This document shows, in pieces, positions 8,139 through 16,742 of a stretch of 64,000 nucleotides of DNA. Made by a program: the position numbers and the translations under genes. Source of the stretch: Niveispirillum sp943371025 (GTDB lineage: Bacteria; Pseudomonadota; Alphaproteobacteria; Azospirillales; Azospirillaceae). The stretch spans positions 1 to 64,000 of the forward strand of contig CALRTC020000014.1 in the NCBI GenBank assembly GCA_943371025.1. The letters are read 5' to 3'. The stretch's first letter is position 1. The number at the start of each line of letters is the position of its first letter. The notes under the pieces are model-generated. The model worked only from the letters and a program-made list of their open reading frames with translations. It was not told where the DNA came from and did no database searches.

Positions 8139-8938
8139 TTGCTATCTCCAAGCCCAAGAGCCTCGCGGAGCGCGACGATAGCGCGGTCTCGCCGGTTTCG
8201 CACGGTTCGCGGATCGCAATTTAGAATGCCGCTGATCGATGGGATTTCCGGGTCTTGTGATTGGCTTGGAATATTCGCCATGGTCATGGTGACGATCTCC
8301 TTTTGTTCCGGTGGCAGGCTATCAATCGCTGCGAGCAGCCGTGACCGGAAAATCGGGTCGAAAAGAATTGAATCACTCTCGCCCCCGAAGGCGCCTGCGG
8401 CCCGCTCGATGCTTGCCGGAAGCTCGTTGGTCTCGGGGTCAAGCTCGATCGGGGCCTCGCGTACCGCGCGGGATGCAATCTTGCCCCACGCCTTGGCACG
8501 CAGCATCGCCACCGCTTGGTCGAAATGAACCTCGTAGAAGTCGAGGCGATCGCCACCGCTGCGATCAAGCGTTAGCAGCACCAGGAAGCGGGCGCGCACC
8601 TGCTCGTTGATGTCGCTCATCGCCGCATCGACCAAGGTCTGCCCGCCCTGCGTGCGCTCGGCGCGAGGCAAGGCCAGCGCTACACGTCGCAGTAGCTGCG
8701 GGAACAACCGGTTGAACCGCACATCACTGTTGTCGTCGCGCGTCCGGCGCAGCAGGTGCATCAAGCATTCAGGACGGATGTAGCCCTGCTCCGACCGCCT
8801 CGTAATTGCGCCGCGTTCAACGACCTCGTCGAAAGGCAGCTTGAGGAGCGTCGCCAGTTCGGCCTCTACCTCCGGCATACGTGTATAGGGCATGCCGTCG
8901 AAGCATTTTGAAAGAGGGGGAATAGTCTGCAAGCTCAT
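8135..8938 (-). CDS. Sigma-70-like regulator (region-4-type C-terminus)
   Basis: This 267-residue protein ends in a sigma region 4-like module at about 205-262: LPPEQKEIVTMTMAN, then a recognition-helix segment CDPRTVRNRRDRAIVALREA. The middle (about 100-190) could hold a region 2-like helical part that bound core polymerase. It heads the long minus-strand operon and could drive expression of its own cassette. It is longer than a usual ECF sigma factor, and region 2 is not clear by eye, so a sigma-like DNA-binding regulator is an alternative. The start overlaps the stop of the small membrane ORF (ATGA). Confidence 0.75.
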   Translation of the reverse strand: MSLQTIPPLSKCFDGMPYTRMPEVEAELATLLKLPFDEVVERGAITRRSEQGYIRPECLMHLLRRTRDDNSDVRFNRLFPQLLRRVALALPRAERTQGGQTLVDAAMSDINEQVRARFLVLLTLDRSGGDRLDFYEVHFDQAVAMLRAKAWGKIASRAVREAPIELDPETNELPASIERAAGAFGGESDSILFDPIFRSRLLAAIDSLPPEQKEIVTMTMANIPSQSQDPEIPSISGILNCDPRTVRNRRDRAIVALREALGLGDSK

Positions 8939-9126
8939 TTGCGCGTCTCTTTCCGGAAATCCCAGGGAGCCCTCGCCTCATTCCTAAATAGGGTCCAGCT
9001 AAGCAACCATAGCGCGAAAACAAATGAACTGAAAAAGAAAACACGTCCGAGAAGAATCTGAGCGCCATTCCGATCCCGGAGGCGAAACGAAGGATCGATC
9101 TGGTACCAACACTCGCATGCGGCCAT
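8935..9126 (-). CDS. Candidate 63-residue single-pass membrane protein
   Basis: The ORF encodes one clear hydrophobic helix (about residues 29-48, around VFFFSSFVFALWLLSW) followed by a charged tail. Its stop overlaps the ATG of the sigma-like gene as ATGA, the same junction type as the rest of the operon. The proposed start at 9126 has a weak ribosome site, so a shorter form is possible. A membrane partner for the sigma-like protein, or a RADAR-type accessory membrane protein for the upstream rdrB, are both possible. The rest of the gap, 9127-9411, shows no gene. Confidence 0.4.
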   Translation of the reverse strand: MAACECWYQIDPSFRLRDRNGAQILLGRVFFFSSFVFALWLLSWTLFRNEARAPWDFRKETRK

Positions 9127-9411
9127 TCACATTTCAAACGAACAAGTATCCGCTTCCAAGCATCGCCATTACATCGAACGGCTGTAATGGGGCACAATAC
9201 GGTCACAAGCGAATGCCCCAAGGGGGGCCGGAAGCGGAAGGGCGGGTTTGGGTAATTGGAACGAAGGACCGGACATTTGTTTCTACACGCCTAGTGCAGT
9301 TCCCTCGCGACCTAACCCGATCAATCAATTAAAGCAATCCTTAGCGAGAGGGCCAATGCCGTGAACGACGCCGAGCCCGAGATTTGGGCCTCGCTCGGTG
9401 TCACAGGTAGG

Positions 9412-11892
9412 CTAACAATTCTTCGGCTGGAACCGGAAGGCCCTGCCGTTGGCGTTAAGCTGCTGAAGAACTGCGGTGGCTTCGTTCTTTTGCATGCCGC
9501 TAGCGCACAGCACCCGTTGGATATGGGTGTATTCGTTACGAAGATTGGTGGCGAAGATTCCCGGATCATCCGAGCCGACACATATCACCGGCATCGGTAT
9601 ATTGGTCGGAAAGTCTGGATTTCTGCCAAGCCAACGCCGCAGGTGATGCTCCTCGTGGTCGTTGTAGAAACTGATCCGCACATTGCTGGTCGGCAGCGTT
9701 TCGATGGCGATATTGCGTTCGTGCAATTGACCCAGCACATGGTGCTGCAGGTCGATCAGAGCATCGGCGTCAATCTCGTCCATGGAGACCTCGGACCATT
9801 CCCGACCGCGCTGGTGGACCGCCGGCGTGTGATATTCGAGAAACAAGTTGAACGCGTCGGGAAAGGCTTCATAGGCATCGAGAGCCTTATGAGCCTCAAT
9901 ACGGCGATGGGAATCGCCTTGCCAGCGCGTTGTGATTTCCCTTCGAATCTCATTCGGCTTCTGGAACTTCAATTTCCGGTCCACGTAGCGGGAAAGCAAA
10001 GGATCGAGATGGCGATATTCCCAGGCGGAAAAGAGCATGTCCGGCGAGATGTGACGACCGTAGAGGCGTTGCGTCAGAAGAGCTATTTTACTGCCCAGGT
10101 TTCGGACTACATCCAAATGTGCCGCCCCCAGCAACCTACAGGCAAAGACTAGATTATCCAGGTGGTCTTGCAGGCGCAGCATCATCTTCGGGCCGATCCG
10201 CCTCAGCCAGAGCCGGGGGTCAATTCCGACCGCCGTGCCGTGTCCGATGCGGTCCCCCGATTGCAGGTCGAGGAACGCGACCGCTTCCGATACTCCGCGT
10301 ATGCCGGATAAAAGATGCTCGAAGTCTTCGCCCACATGGTAGGTGGCGTGGACGATGCCGCCTCGACGAACCATGCGGAAGAGCGGCGCAAAGACCTCGG
10401 GAGAAGCATGCTGTTCGTTGGCGGCGGCATCAACGCCGGAAATGTAGTCGCGGATTGCCGGAACACGGTCGAGGATGGACAACACTTGCAGCCCCTGGCT
10501 CCAGATCTGACGCCGCAGAAGATGATGACGGACAGGCGTAATGCGGTTCTTCCTACCCGACACAGCCTGGTCCTGCGCCTTGATGAAATGAAACACCAGC
10601 CCGAGCTTCATCCGCTTGTCGGAAGTGATCTCACCTTCGCTTCGAGTGAGGTCGCCGAAGCGCGCCCGGCCTTTTGATTCGCCCAAATGATATTCAGCGT
10701 ATCCGCGCAGGATGGTCTGAATTAGTCTTATGGTCTTTGCTTTCTCCTTTTTGGGGGCGCAGCGTGCCTCCAGATGGTCCAAGTCACGGCCATTTTGGCC
10801 GGTCAACTGGTTAAAGCGCTTAAGATAAACACGCTCCGCATTCTCGCGCATACCGTTCAAGGTGAATTTCTGGAACTGATCAAAACCGAACTGATCGGTC
10901 TGCTGAATGGTCAGCCGCCCGATCATGCCCAGGATCAGCAAAAAGGCGTGGAATGCTGCTGCATGGGCCGGATTAGGGCTGCTTTTCAGCAAGCGGTAGA
11001 TGGCAATGTACCAAACTGCCTCCGCCTGCAGATCGGATAAATCCCTTGTTAAATCGGGGCAGCGGTGGGCAAAGGGCGCGCCGCCATACTCCAGCCATGG
11101 CGGCGGAGCGCCGTCTGCGGGTTGGATAAGTCGAACCGCTTCGAACAGATCGCTCATGGAAAACGGGTCATCGGGCAAAAGAGGAAAGGCCGCACGGGTC
11201 AGCATGGCCCGCAGTCGGCGGGCGATGCGAACATAGCGGTACAGCTTGTATTCGTTAAGGCCGGGCCGAATCTGTTCGTAAAGCTCTCGCACCACCTCCT
11301 TGTTCTTCACCTGCCGGATCTCGCCGAAAAAGGCATCAGGATGACGCAGGATTTCCAGCCAGACCAGATCCAGTTCGGTGGAGCCGTTCAGGTGCAGATG
11401 CATTTCATTCAGGCCCTCTTGCCGGATCAGGTCATCCAGCAATGGGTCCCAGACAGTGGGCAGGGCCGTGTGAACCAGCCCCGCCGCTTTGACCCTGGCC
11501 CGGGCCTGGTGGTCATCGGCCACTTCGCTGGACCAGCCCTTGGCCGAGGCGATCCGCGCGGCGATGACCACAAGTGGGGAAATGAACGGCAAAAGATGCT
11601 GCCAGTCGCCGAACCGCTCACGCACCGCAAAGACCCGCCCTCCGCGGACCTCAAGATAGGTATCGGCAAGGTCGTTGATCGCCGTCAGCAGAAAGTCGGC
11701 ATGGCTGGACGCAGTCCCCAACCGCTGGTCAAGGTAGTTCTTGTAATAGTGGTCGGGCCGCGCGACGTCTGTATCGCGCTCAAGGACGAACAGCCGTCGG
11801 CGCATGGCCCTCAGGCTCGGCGCCCGCCCGGCCAGACACTCGTCCAGCGTCTCCCAATCCTCGAAGACCCTGCGGTAAATCAAGCCAGCCAT
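9412..11892 (-). CDS. rdrB: RADAR adenosine deaminase RdrB
   Basis: This 826-residue protein is recognisable as the RdrB deaminase of RADAR. Metal-binding amidohydrolase-type motifs are visible: HLHLNG with H165 and H167, HVGEDF near 540, DRIGHGTAVG near 570, and SDDPGIF near 775. Large insertions between motifs make it about twice the length of a housekeeping adenosine deaminase, as is usual for RdrB. In RADAR, RdrB converts adenosine nucleotides or adenosines in RNA to inosine during phage infection and assembles with RdrA. It lies 19 bp after rdrA with a GGGAG ribosome site. No rdrC or rdrD gene was recognised next to it. Confidence 0.93.
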   Translation of the reverse strand: MAGLIYRRVFEDWETLDECLAGRAPSLRAMRRRLFVLERDTDVARPDHYYKNYLDQRLGTASSHADFLLTAINDLADTYLEVRGGRVFAVRERFGDWQHLLPFISPLVVIAARIASAKGWSSEVADDHQARARVKAAGLVHTALPTVWDPLLDDLIRQEGLNEMHLHLNGSTELDLVWLEILRHPDAFFGEIRQVKNKEVVRELYEQIRPGLNEYKLYRYVRIARRLRAMLTRAAFPLLPDDPFSMSDLFEAVRLIQPADGAPPPWLEYGGAPFAHRCPDLTRDLSDLQAEAVWYIAIYRLLKSSPNPAHAAAFHAFLLILGMIGRLTIQQTDQFGFDQFQKFTLNGMRENAERVYLKRFNQLTGQNGRDLDHLEARCAPKKEKAKTIRLIQTILRGYAEYHLGESKGRARFGDLTRSEGEITSDKRMKLGLVFHFIKAQDQAVSGRKNRITPVRHHLLRRQIWSQGLQVLSILDRVPAIRDYISGVDAAANEQHASPEVFAPLFRMVRRGGIVHATYHVGEDFEHLLSGIRGVSEAVAFLDLQSGDRIGHGTAVGIDPRLWLRRIGPKMMLRLQDHLDNLVFACRLLGAAHLDVVRNLGSKIALLTQRLYGRHISPDMLFSAWEYRHLDPLLSRYVDRKLKFQKPNEIRREITTRWQGDSHRRIEAHKALDAYEAFPDAFNLFLEYHTPAVHQRGREWSEVSMDEIDADALIDLQHHVLGQLHERNIAIETLPTSNVRISFYNDHEEHHLRRWLGRNPDFPTNIPMPVICVGSDDPGIFATNLRNEYTHIQRVLCASGMQKNEATAVLQQLNANGRAFRFQPKNC

Positions 11893-11911
11893 TCACGTAG
11901 ACTCCCGACCA

Positions 11912-14900
11912 TCATTGCGACGCCGTTGCCTCAGCTGACGCACTGTCGGCCGTCGGAAGTTTCAGAGCCTTGGGTTTGGCCTGCTCAGGGTTGCGCTGGA
12001 TGTAGACGCTGTTCAATGGGTCGAAGAGATTGGCGAAGGTGAGGTCCGCAACGGTGCTACTTTCGCTTCGGCCCGGCGAGAATCCAGCCTCAATGAGTTC
12101 CGCTGCCAGTGACGCCTTGATCTCGTCGTCTGATTTTTCCTTCTTCTCTTTTTGATCAGGCAATTGGATCAGGGTTTCCCACGTCTTCTTTTGCTTGGTG
12201 AAGACCTCTTCTCGAGGGCAAAGAAAGTATGCCCAGAGCGGGCAAGAGAAAAGGGCAGAGAAGAAGGGCGGTAACTTGCCCTCCATTGCCGACAGATTAT
12301 CAAGAAACGGCTTACTGCGGGTTATCGGATTGGTCAGATTAAGGTCACTTCCCAGGCCTTTCGATGTCGCCTCTTCCACCAGAATGGCATTGAGGAAGCA
12401 GACGATGTAACGATGCATGAGGACGCCGAGGTAACGGGATTCAAGATACGTCAACTTCTCCTCGATATTGCCGGTAGCGAAAATAAACCGGGTCCAGGCT
12501 CGGGCCAGGGTGCTGGGGGCGACCGCGACTTTGCGAGCGGTGAAGCTTTTCCTCCAATCCGCCAGTAATTTGACGAGGGCGCCAACGCTTTCCCGATCTT
12601 CAGTGCTAGAGATCAGGATTTTTTCGTCGTCCTCCTCCTCATCATCGTCATCCCCCTGTTCAGTCTCCGCCGCCCCGTCCTGTTGGAATGCGGCCCGCGT
12701 TGCCGGAACGTGATAGCTCCGCTCCATGGTTATTCTCTGGATCATCGCGCTAATCTGATCCTCGCGCGATTGATCGCTCAACTGGTCACCCAAGGACATC
12801 ATCTCGGAGATTAGGGCCAAAATGGGGGTGATGGAATAGAATCCAGATTTCATTCCACTGTTGCCAATGACTATTGTCAGAGGAATCCATGAAATAATAG
12901 CGGATGATCCGTGAAGATTTTTTGCAAGTGATCGTACTGAGTTAATGTATCTGTGCTTTATGACCGGATTCCTGTTTCCAAATTGATTATTCTTTTTAAT
13001 AATGGCGTGAAGATAATGGTGAATTCCGAATCTATTATCAATGGCGTTTCCTATTTCTTCAATTCTTTTTAGTTCAAACTTTACAAAGGGGGACTGTTTG
13101 GAATAGGTTAGGCCGTAAAGAGTTTGAAGGGCGGCGCTGTATTCGTCGGGCGACTTAATATCGCGTAGTTTCCGGATCGGCACGGCGGCCACGCCACCGC
13201 CTAGACGGCGATCAAGGTTTTGAAAGCCGGTTCCCTTCTCATTGGTCGCGGTCCGACCTCCGGCACGCTCCCAGGCCAGCGCCTTACGAACGGTTTGTAG
13301 AGGGCTTTCAACCGCCTTGAGGCCGCAGAACTCAATATAGTCCAGGATCTCCTCGGATTTTTCTAGGCTGCGGCTGATGTACGTCTGAGTGCGCGCCACC
13401 TTCAGCATGTATTCCAGCATGGTGCCGGGCTTGTCCTCGAACCCGGACAGCAGGGCCGCCGCAATGGCGGTGACGCAAAGATTGCGGCTGTCATCGCGGT
13501 GTTCCGGCCGCAAGCGGTAATCCGAAGTCCAGCCGTCGTTGATGCAAAGCCAGTCAATGATCGACAGGATCAGACGGCGTGGATCGCTGTCGTGCAATTC
13601 ATCCAGGGGAAACCCCAAGCTGATCAGGGAGCTGGAAAAAGTCTTAAAGATAGAATCGCGCAACGCGGCCACGGATTCGGCGCTGAAGTCGCTCTTCTGC
13701 CGCTCGCCAGTTTGGCCGGCGCCACCCGCTGCCTTCGCCTTCGCTTCCCTCTCGGCGCTGTCCACGGCTTCTCGCATCCCTTGCAGTAATTGGATGGTTG
13801 TGCGAGTCGGTTGCCGCAGCACCATATCCAGAAACAGCGTTTGATCTGTTCCAGATCGATAGGCCAGGGACGCTGCGGCGAAGTTATTCAGCACTTCTCG
13901 CAGAGGTTGTTGCTCGATTTCCCCTCTCTTGGATTTGACCAAAATGTCGTACCGGCCATCGGCACGGATGTAAAAACTCAGCGGGGACAGGTCGATGCGG
14001 TTCTCCGGCTTCAACACCTTCAGCAGATACTGCGCCTCCAATTCTTCCACCGTCTGGGCGATTCGGGGCATCAAGGAATGAAACCTATCGCCGGATCCTT
14101 CCGCCTTTGCGTTTGAAAACAGCCATTGCTCGGGTTTCAGCAAATTTTCGCCAAGATTGTTCCATTGCCTACCGCGAACCAGCAGGCTGTACAGTTCCAG
14201 ATCACCAGACAGAATAGTGATCAACTGTGGCGTTGTAAGGTATTTCCGGATGATCTCAAGGACATCCCAGCCGCGGTCGAAGGACGTGTCGATGTCATCG
14301 AAGGCCAAGACAAACGCTTTGGCTTTCAGGAATTCGAGACTGATTCGGATGAAGTTCCGCAATTTCCGTTCGAAATTGCCGCCGCCTTCAGCGCGCTCCA
14401 GCCCGCGCCCCATGACATAGTGGGGATCGCTCCAATCGTCGCCATAAAAGTCCTTGCCGCCTATGCGGTCCAGCAGGGCCAGCCCATCGGCCATGGCTTC
14501 CAGTGATGCTTCCCAGGCCTTGTATTCCTGCCCCGCAGCCGGATCACGGCTCTTGCGATAGGCATTGTCCACCTCCCGCTTGATGCGCGTCAGCAGGGTT
14601 ACAATGACGTGTTCCTTGGTCTCGATCAGAGTCGGATCGATCAAGTCCAGGCTGATCAATTGGCCCGTGCCTACCCCCAATTCACTACAGAATCTCGGGT
14701 CGCTCGCCAGGGCGGCCAGAACGTTCAAGATGAAGGTGGTCTTGCCGCTGCCGCGCTGTCCATGCACCGTGATGGTCTCGTGGCGTCGGCGCATGGAGGA
14801 GGCCTTGCTACTCGCTTCATCCTGCTGGTCCGGCGCAATATTGTCCAGATTACGCTTGATCAACCGTTTGATCTTGTTCAACGCCTCTTGCTGGAACAGC

Positions 14901-14998
14901 TTGCCCAAGTCGCTAAACTCGTTGGCGTCGCGAACATCGTTATCGAGGTCAATGACGATAGGGGTCTTCTCGGAAACAGAGCTGAGCGGCAAAGTCAT
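11912..14998 (-). CDS. rdrA: RADAR ATPase RdrA
   Basis: This 1028-residue P-loop ATPase has Walker A GQRGSGKTT at 80-88 and a Walker B-like AFDDID at 232-237, followed by a long helical region and an acidic low-complexity stretch (DDDDEEEDDEK) near residue 770. Length, domain order and pairing with the downstream deaminase identify RdrA. In RADAR, RdrA forms a ring that docks on RdrB and supports ATP-dependent nucleotide or RNA editing. The ATG at 14998 was chosen because the acidic opening TPIVIDLDND is typical. Its upstream region ends at an IS element 230 bp away. Confidence 0.93.
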   Translation of the reverse strand: MTLPLSSVSEKTPIVIDLDNDVRDANEFSDLGKLFQQEALNKIKRLIKRNLDNIAPDQQDEASSKASSMRRRHETITVHGQRGSGKTTFILNVLAALASDPRFCSELGVGTGQLISLDLIDPTLIETKEHVIVTLLTRIKREVDNAYRKSRDPAAGQEYKAWEASLEAMADGLALLDRIGGKDFYGDDWSDPHYVMGRGLERAEGGGNFERKLRNFIRISLEFLKAKAFVLAFDDIDTSFDRGWDVLEIIRKYLTTPQLITILSGDLELYSLLVRGRQWNNLGENLLKPEQWLFSNAKAEGSGDRFHSLMPRIAQTVEELEAQYLLKVLKPENRIDLSPLSFYIRADGRYDILVKSKRGEIEQQPLREVLNNFAAASLAYRSGTDQTLFLDMVLRQPTRTTIQLLQGMREAVDSAEREAKAKAAGGAGQTGERQKSDFSAESVAALRDSIFKTFSSSLISLGFPLDELHDSDPRRLILSIIDWLCINDGWTSDYRLRPEHRDDSRNLCVTAIAAALLSGFEDKPGTMLEYMLKVARTQTYISRSLEKSEEILDYIEFCGLKAVESPLQTVRKALAWERAGGRTATNEKGTGFQNLDRRLGGGVAAVPIRKLRDIKSPDEYSAALQTLYGLTYSKQSPFVKFELKRIEEIGNAIDNRFGIHHYLHAIIKKNNQFGNRNPVIKHRYINSVRSLAKNLHGSSAIISWIPLTIVIGNSGMKSGFYSITPILALISEMMSLGDQLSDQSREDQISAMIQRITMERSYHVPATRAAFQQDGAAETEQGDDDDEEEDDEKILISSTEDRESVGALVKLLADWRKSFTARKVAVAPSTLARAWTRFIFATGNIEEKLTYLESRYLGVLMHRYIVCFLNAILVEEATSKGLGSDLNLTNPITRSKPFLDNLSAMEGKLPPFFSALFSCPLWAYFLCPREEVFTKQKKTWETLIQLPDQKEKKEKSDDEIKASLAAELIEAGFSPGRSESSTVADLTFANLFDPLNSVYIQRNPEQAKPKALKLPTADSASAEATASQ

Positions 14999-15148
14999 GG
15001 CGTATCCGGTTTGCAGCTAAAGGAAAGCGTCGCGTCAGAGGATACAGTTTCATATGGAAAAACAAATCACCATTCCTACCCCTACGATCGAATTCAGCAA
15101 AATCAAGCTTGCCCAATTTGGGCTTATCCAAGGCTGAACGGGTAAGGG

Positions 15149-15168
15149 GTGACATTTGGCGTGACATT
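15149..15168. promoter_or_regulatory. Direct repeat GTGACATT x2 upstream of rdrA
   Basis: GTGACATT occurs at 15149-15156 and 15161-15168, 12 bp apart (about one helical turn), in the 229-bp gap between rdrA and the IS. This is a plausible operator or activator site. No other gene is seen in 14999-15227. Confidence 0.3.
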
Positions 15169-15227
15169 ATGAATCAATTCGAGCGGCAGCTTTCAGGATC
15201 GACAATTCCTCGTATAAACGTCTGACT

Positions 15228-16563
15228 AAGACTTTGTTGACAAATTATCGCTTCATGGTGATGGCTGTGGAGAGATCGTATAGTTCCACTCGCCGTGGAA
15301 CTCGTGGCGCTGGATGTTGATCTCGGTCATCTGGGCATCGGTGACCTTGATGCCGGCGGGATAGGAATTTGTGTCGATCTCGGACCGAACGGTCAGTCCG
15401 GTTTTGGTGGTGGTGGCGGCGATCAGCTGGACGATGGTCTGGTAGCTGACCAGCGGTCGGCCGCGCCAGTTCTGGGTGATGAAGGAGAAGAGGCGATGCT
15501 CGATCTTGTTCCATTTGCTGGTGCCCGGCGGCAGATGGCAGACCGTGATGGCGATGGCGAGTTCGTTGGCCAGCGCCTGCAGCTCGCGTTTCCACAGGCG
15601 GACCCGGGTGCCGTTGCTACCGCCGCCATCGGCGGTGATGAGCAGCCGGGTGGCCTTGGGGTAGCGCTGGCTTCCCATGGTCTGCCACCAGCGCCGGATG
15701 GTGTTGACGGCGAAGCTGGCGGTGTCGTGATCGATGCCGACGCTGACCCAGCCGGCATTGCTGGCAATGTCGTAGACGCCGTAGGGTGCCGCGCGGCCCA
15801 GTTCCGGGATGATGAAGTCATGCACGCGCACCGCCTCGGGCTGACCCTTGGGGCGATAGTCCCGGCCGGCATTCTTGAAGTCGCCGACCAGTTCCTTCTT
15901 CTTGGTGTCGACCGAGATCGCCGGCTGGCTGGCCGCCAAAGCCGCCTTTACCTGTTCGTTGATGTAGGTGAACTGCGCATCGCGGTCGGGATGGTTGCTG
16001 CCTTCCAGGGTCTTGCGGTTGGCCTGAAGGCTGTACCCCATGTCGCGCAGCAGGTCGGCCACCACGTTATGGGCGATGCGATGACCAAGCGCGCGAAGCC
16101 CGGCGGCCAGGTTGCGCAGGCTCTTGGCCGTCCACAGCAGCGGCGCCATCGGGTCGCCGCGTGTCGTCGGCTCGACCAGCGACTTGAGATCGACCAGCAG
16201 CGTCGGGTCCGTCGCCACCAGGGATCGCCGCCCGGCGCCTGCCCGCCGCACCCGACCCGACGGCGCCTCCTGCCCTGCCGCTCCGCGCAGTTCCACCAAA
16301 CCACGACCAATCGTGCTGCGCGCTATGCCGGTGATGCGCGATACCGCCGCAATTCCACCCAGGCCTGCCGCCAGCGCTTCCGCCGCCGCAAAACGCCGCC
16401 GCCCCCGCTCATCGAGCAGAGGATCGAGCGCCTCATAGCGCAGTTTGATCGCGGCGTGGTCAATCATACGGCGATTCTATAAGCTCCAAATCACACGGGG
16501 AATCCCCAAACCGCTCCAACCGCAAAAAACAGACCCGATTCACTTATTTATCAACAGGCCCTT
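15228..16563 (-). mobile_element. ISAzo13-family insertion sequence
   Basis: The element holds one transposase gene. Imperfect terminal inverted repeats of about 23 bp are at 15228-15250 and 16541-16563, agreeing at about 15 of 23 positions with a shared TGTTGA-AAAT core. No convincing target-site duplication is visible. It sits between the RADAR promoter region and the methylase system. Confidence 0.75.
15253..16467 (-). CDS. ISAzo13-family DDE transposase
   Basis: This 404-residue transposase has DDE-type motifs: SVDTKKKELVG (first Asp), TADGGGSNG (second Asp) and PPGTSKWNKIEHR (the Glu). The N-terminal part contains a helix-turn-helix-like segment around GIAAVSRITGIARSTIGRG that should bind the terminal repeats. 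It catalyses cut-and-paste movement of its IS. The reading frame is full length and intact. A large ORF on the opposite strand is an antisense shadow. Confidence 0.92.
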   Translation of the reverse strand: MIDHAAIKLRYEALDPLLDERGRRRFAAAEALAAGLGGIAAVSRITGIARSTIGRGLVELRGAAGQEAPSGRVRRAGAGRRSLVATDPTLLVDLKSLVEPTTRGDPMAPLLWTAKSLRNLAAGLRALGHRIAHNVVADLLRDMGYSLQANRKTLEGSNHPDRDAQFTYINEQVKAALAASQPAISVDTKKKELVGDFKNAGRDYRPKGQPEAVRVHDFIIPELGRAAPYGVYDIASNAGWVSVGIDHDTASFAVNTIRRWWQTMGSQRYPKATRLLITADGGGSNGTRVRLWKRELQALANELAIAITVCHLPPGTSKWNKIEHRLFSFITQNWRGRPLVSYQTIVQLIAATTTKTGLTVRSEIDTNSYPAGIKVTDAQMTEINIQRHEFHGEWNYTISPQPSP

Positions 16564-16742
16564 AGGGCGCAAACCCGCCGGTAACGCCTGTCACCAAGAA
16601 GCGAACCATCCCCTACCCGCGTGACCGTTGCACCCGATGGGGCCCCGCATTACCCTGCTCCAATTCCAGCGTCGCAACCTACATCCAGCAAAGCACCTTA
16701 CTGAGCGTGGCCCCAGATGATCGTCATGAGAACTTGAATCCG

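Noticed and set aside
15295..16482. 395-codon plus-strand ORF opposite the transposase
   Set aside because: It is the antisense of the DDE transposase, without recognisable motifs.
15220..16570. Target-site duplication flanking the ISAzo13-family element
   Set aside because: The bases next to the inverted repeats do not match convincingly on the two sides.
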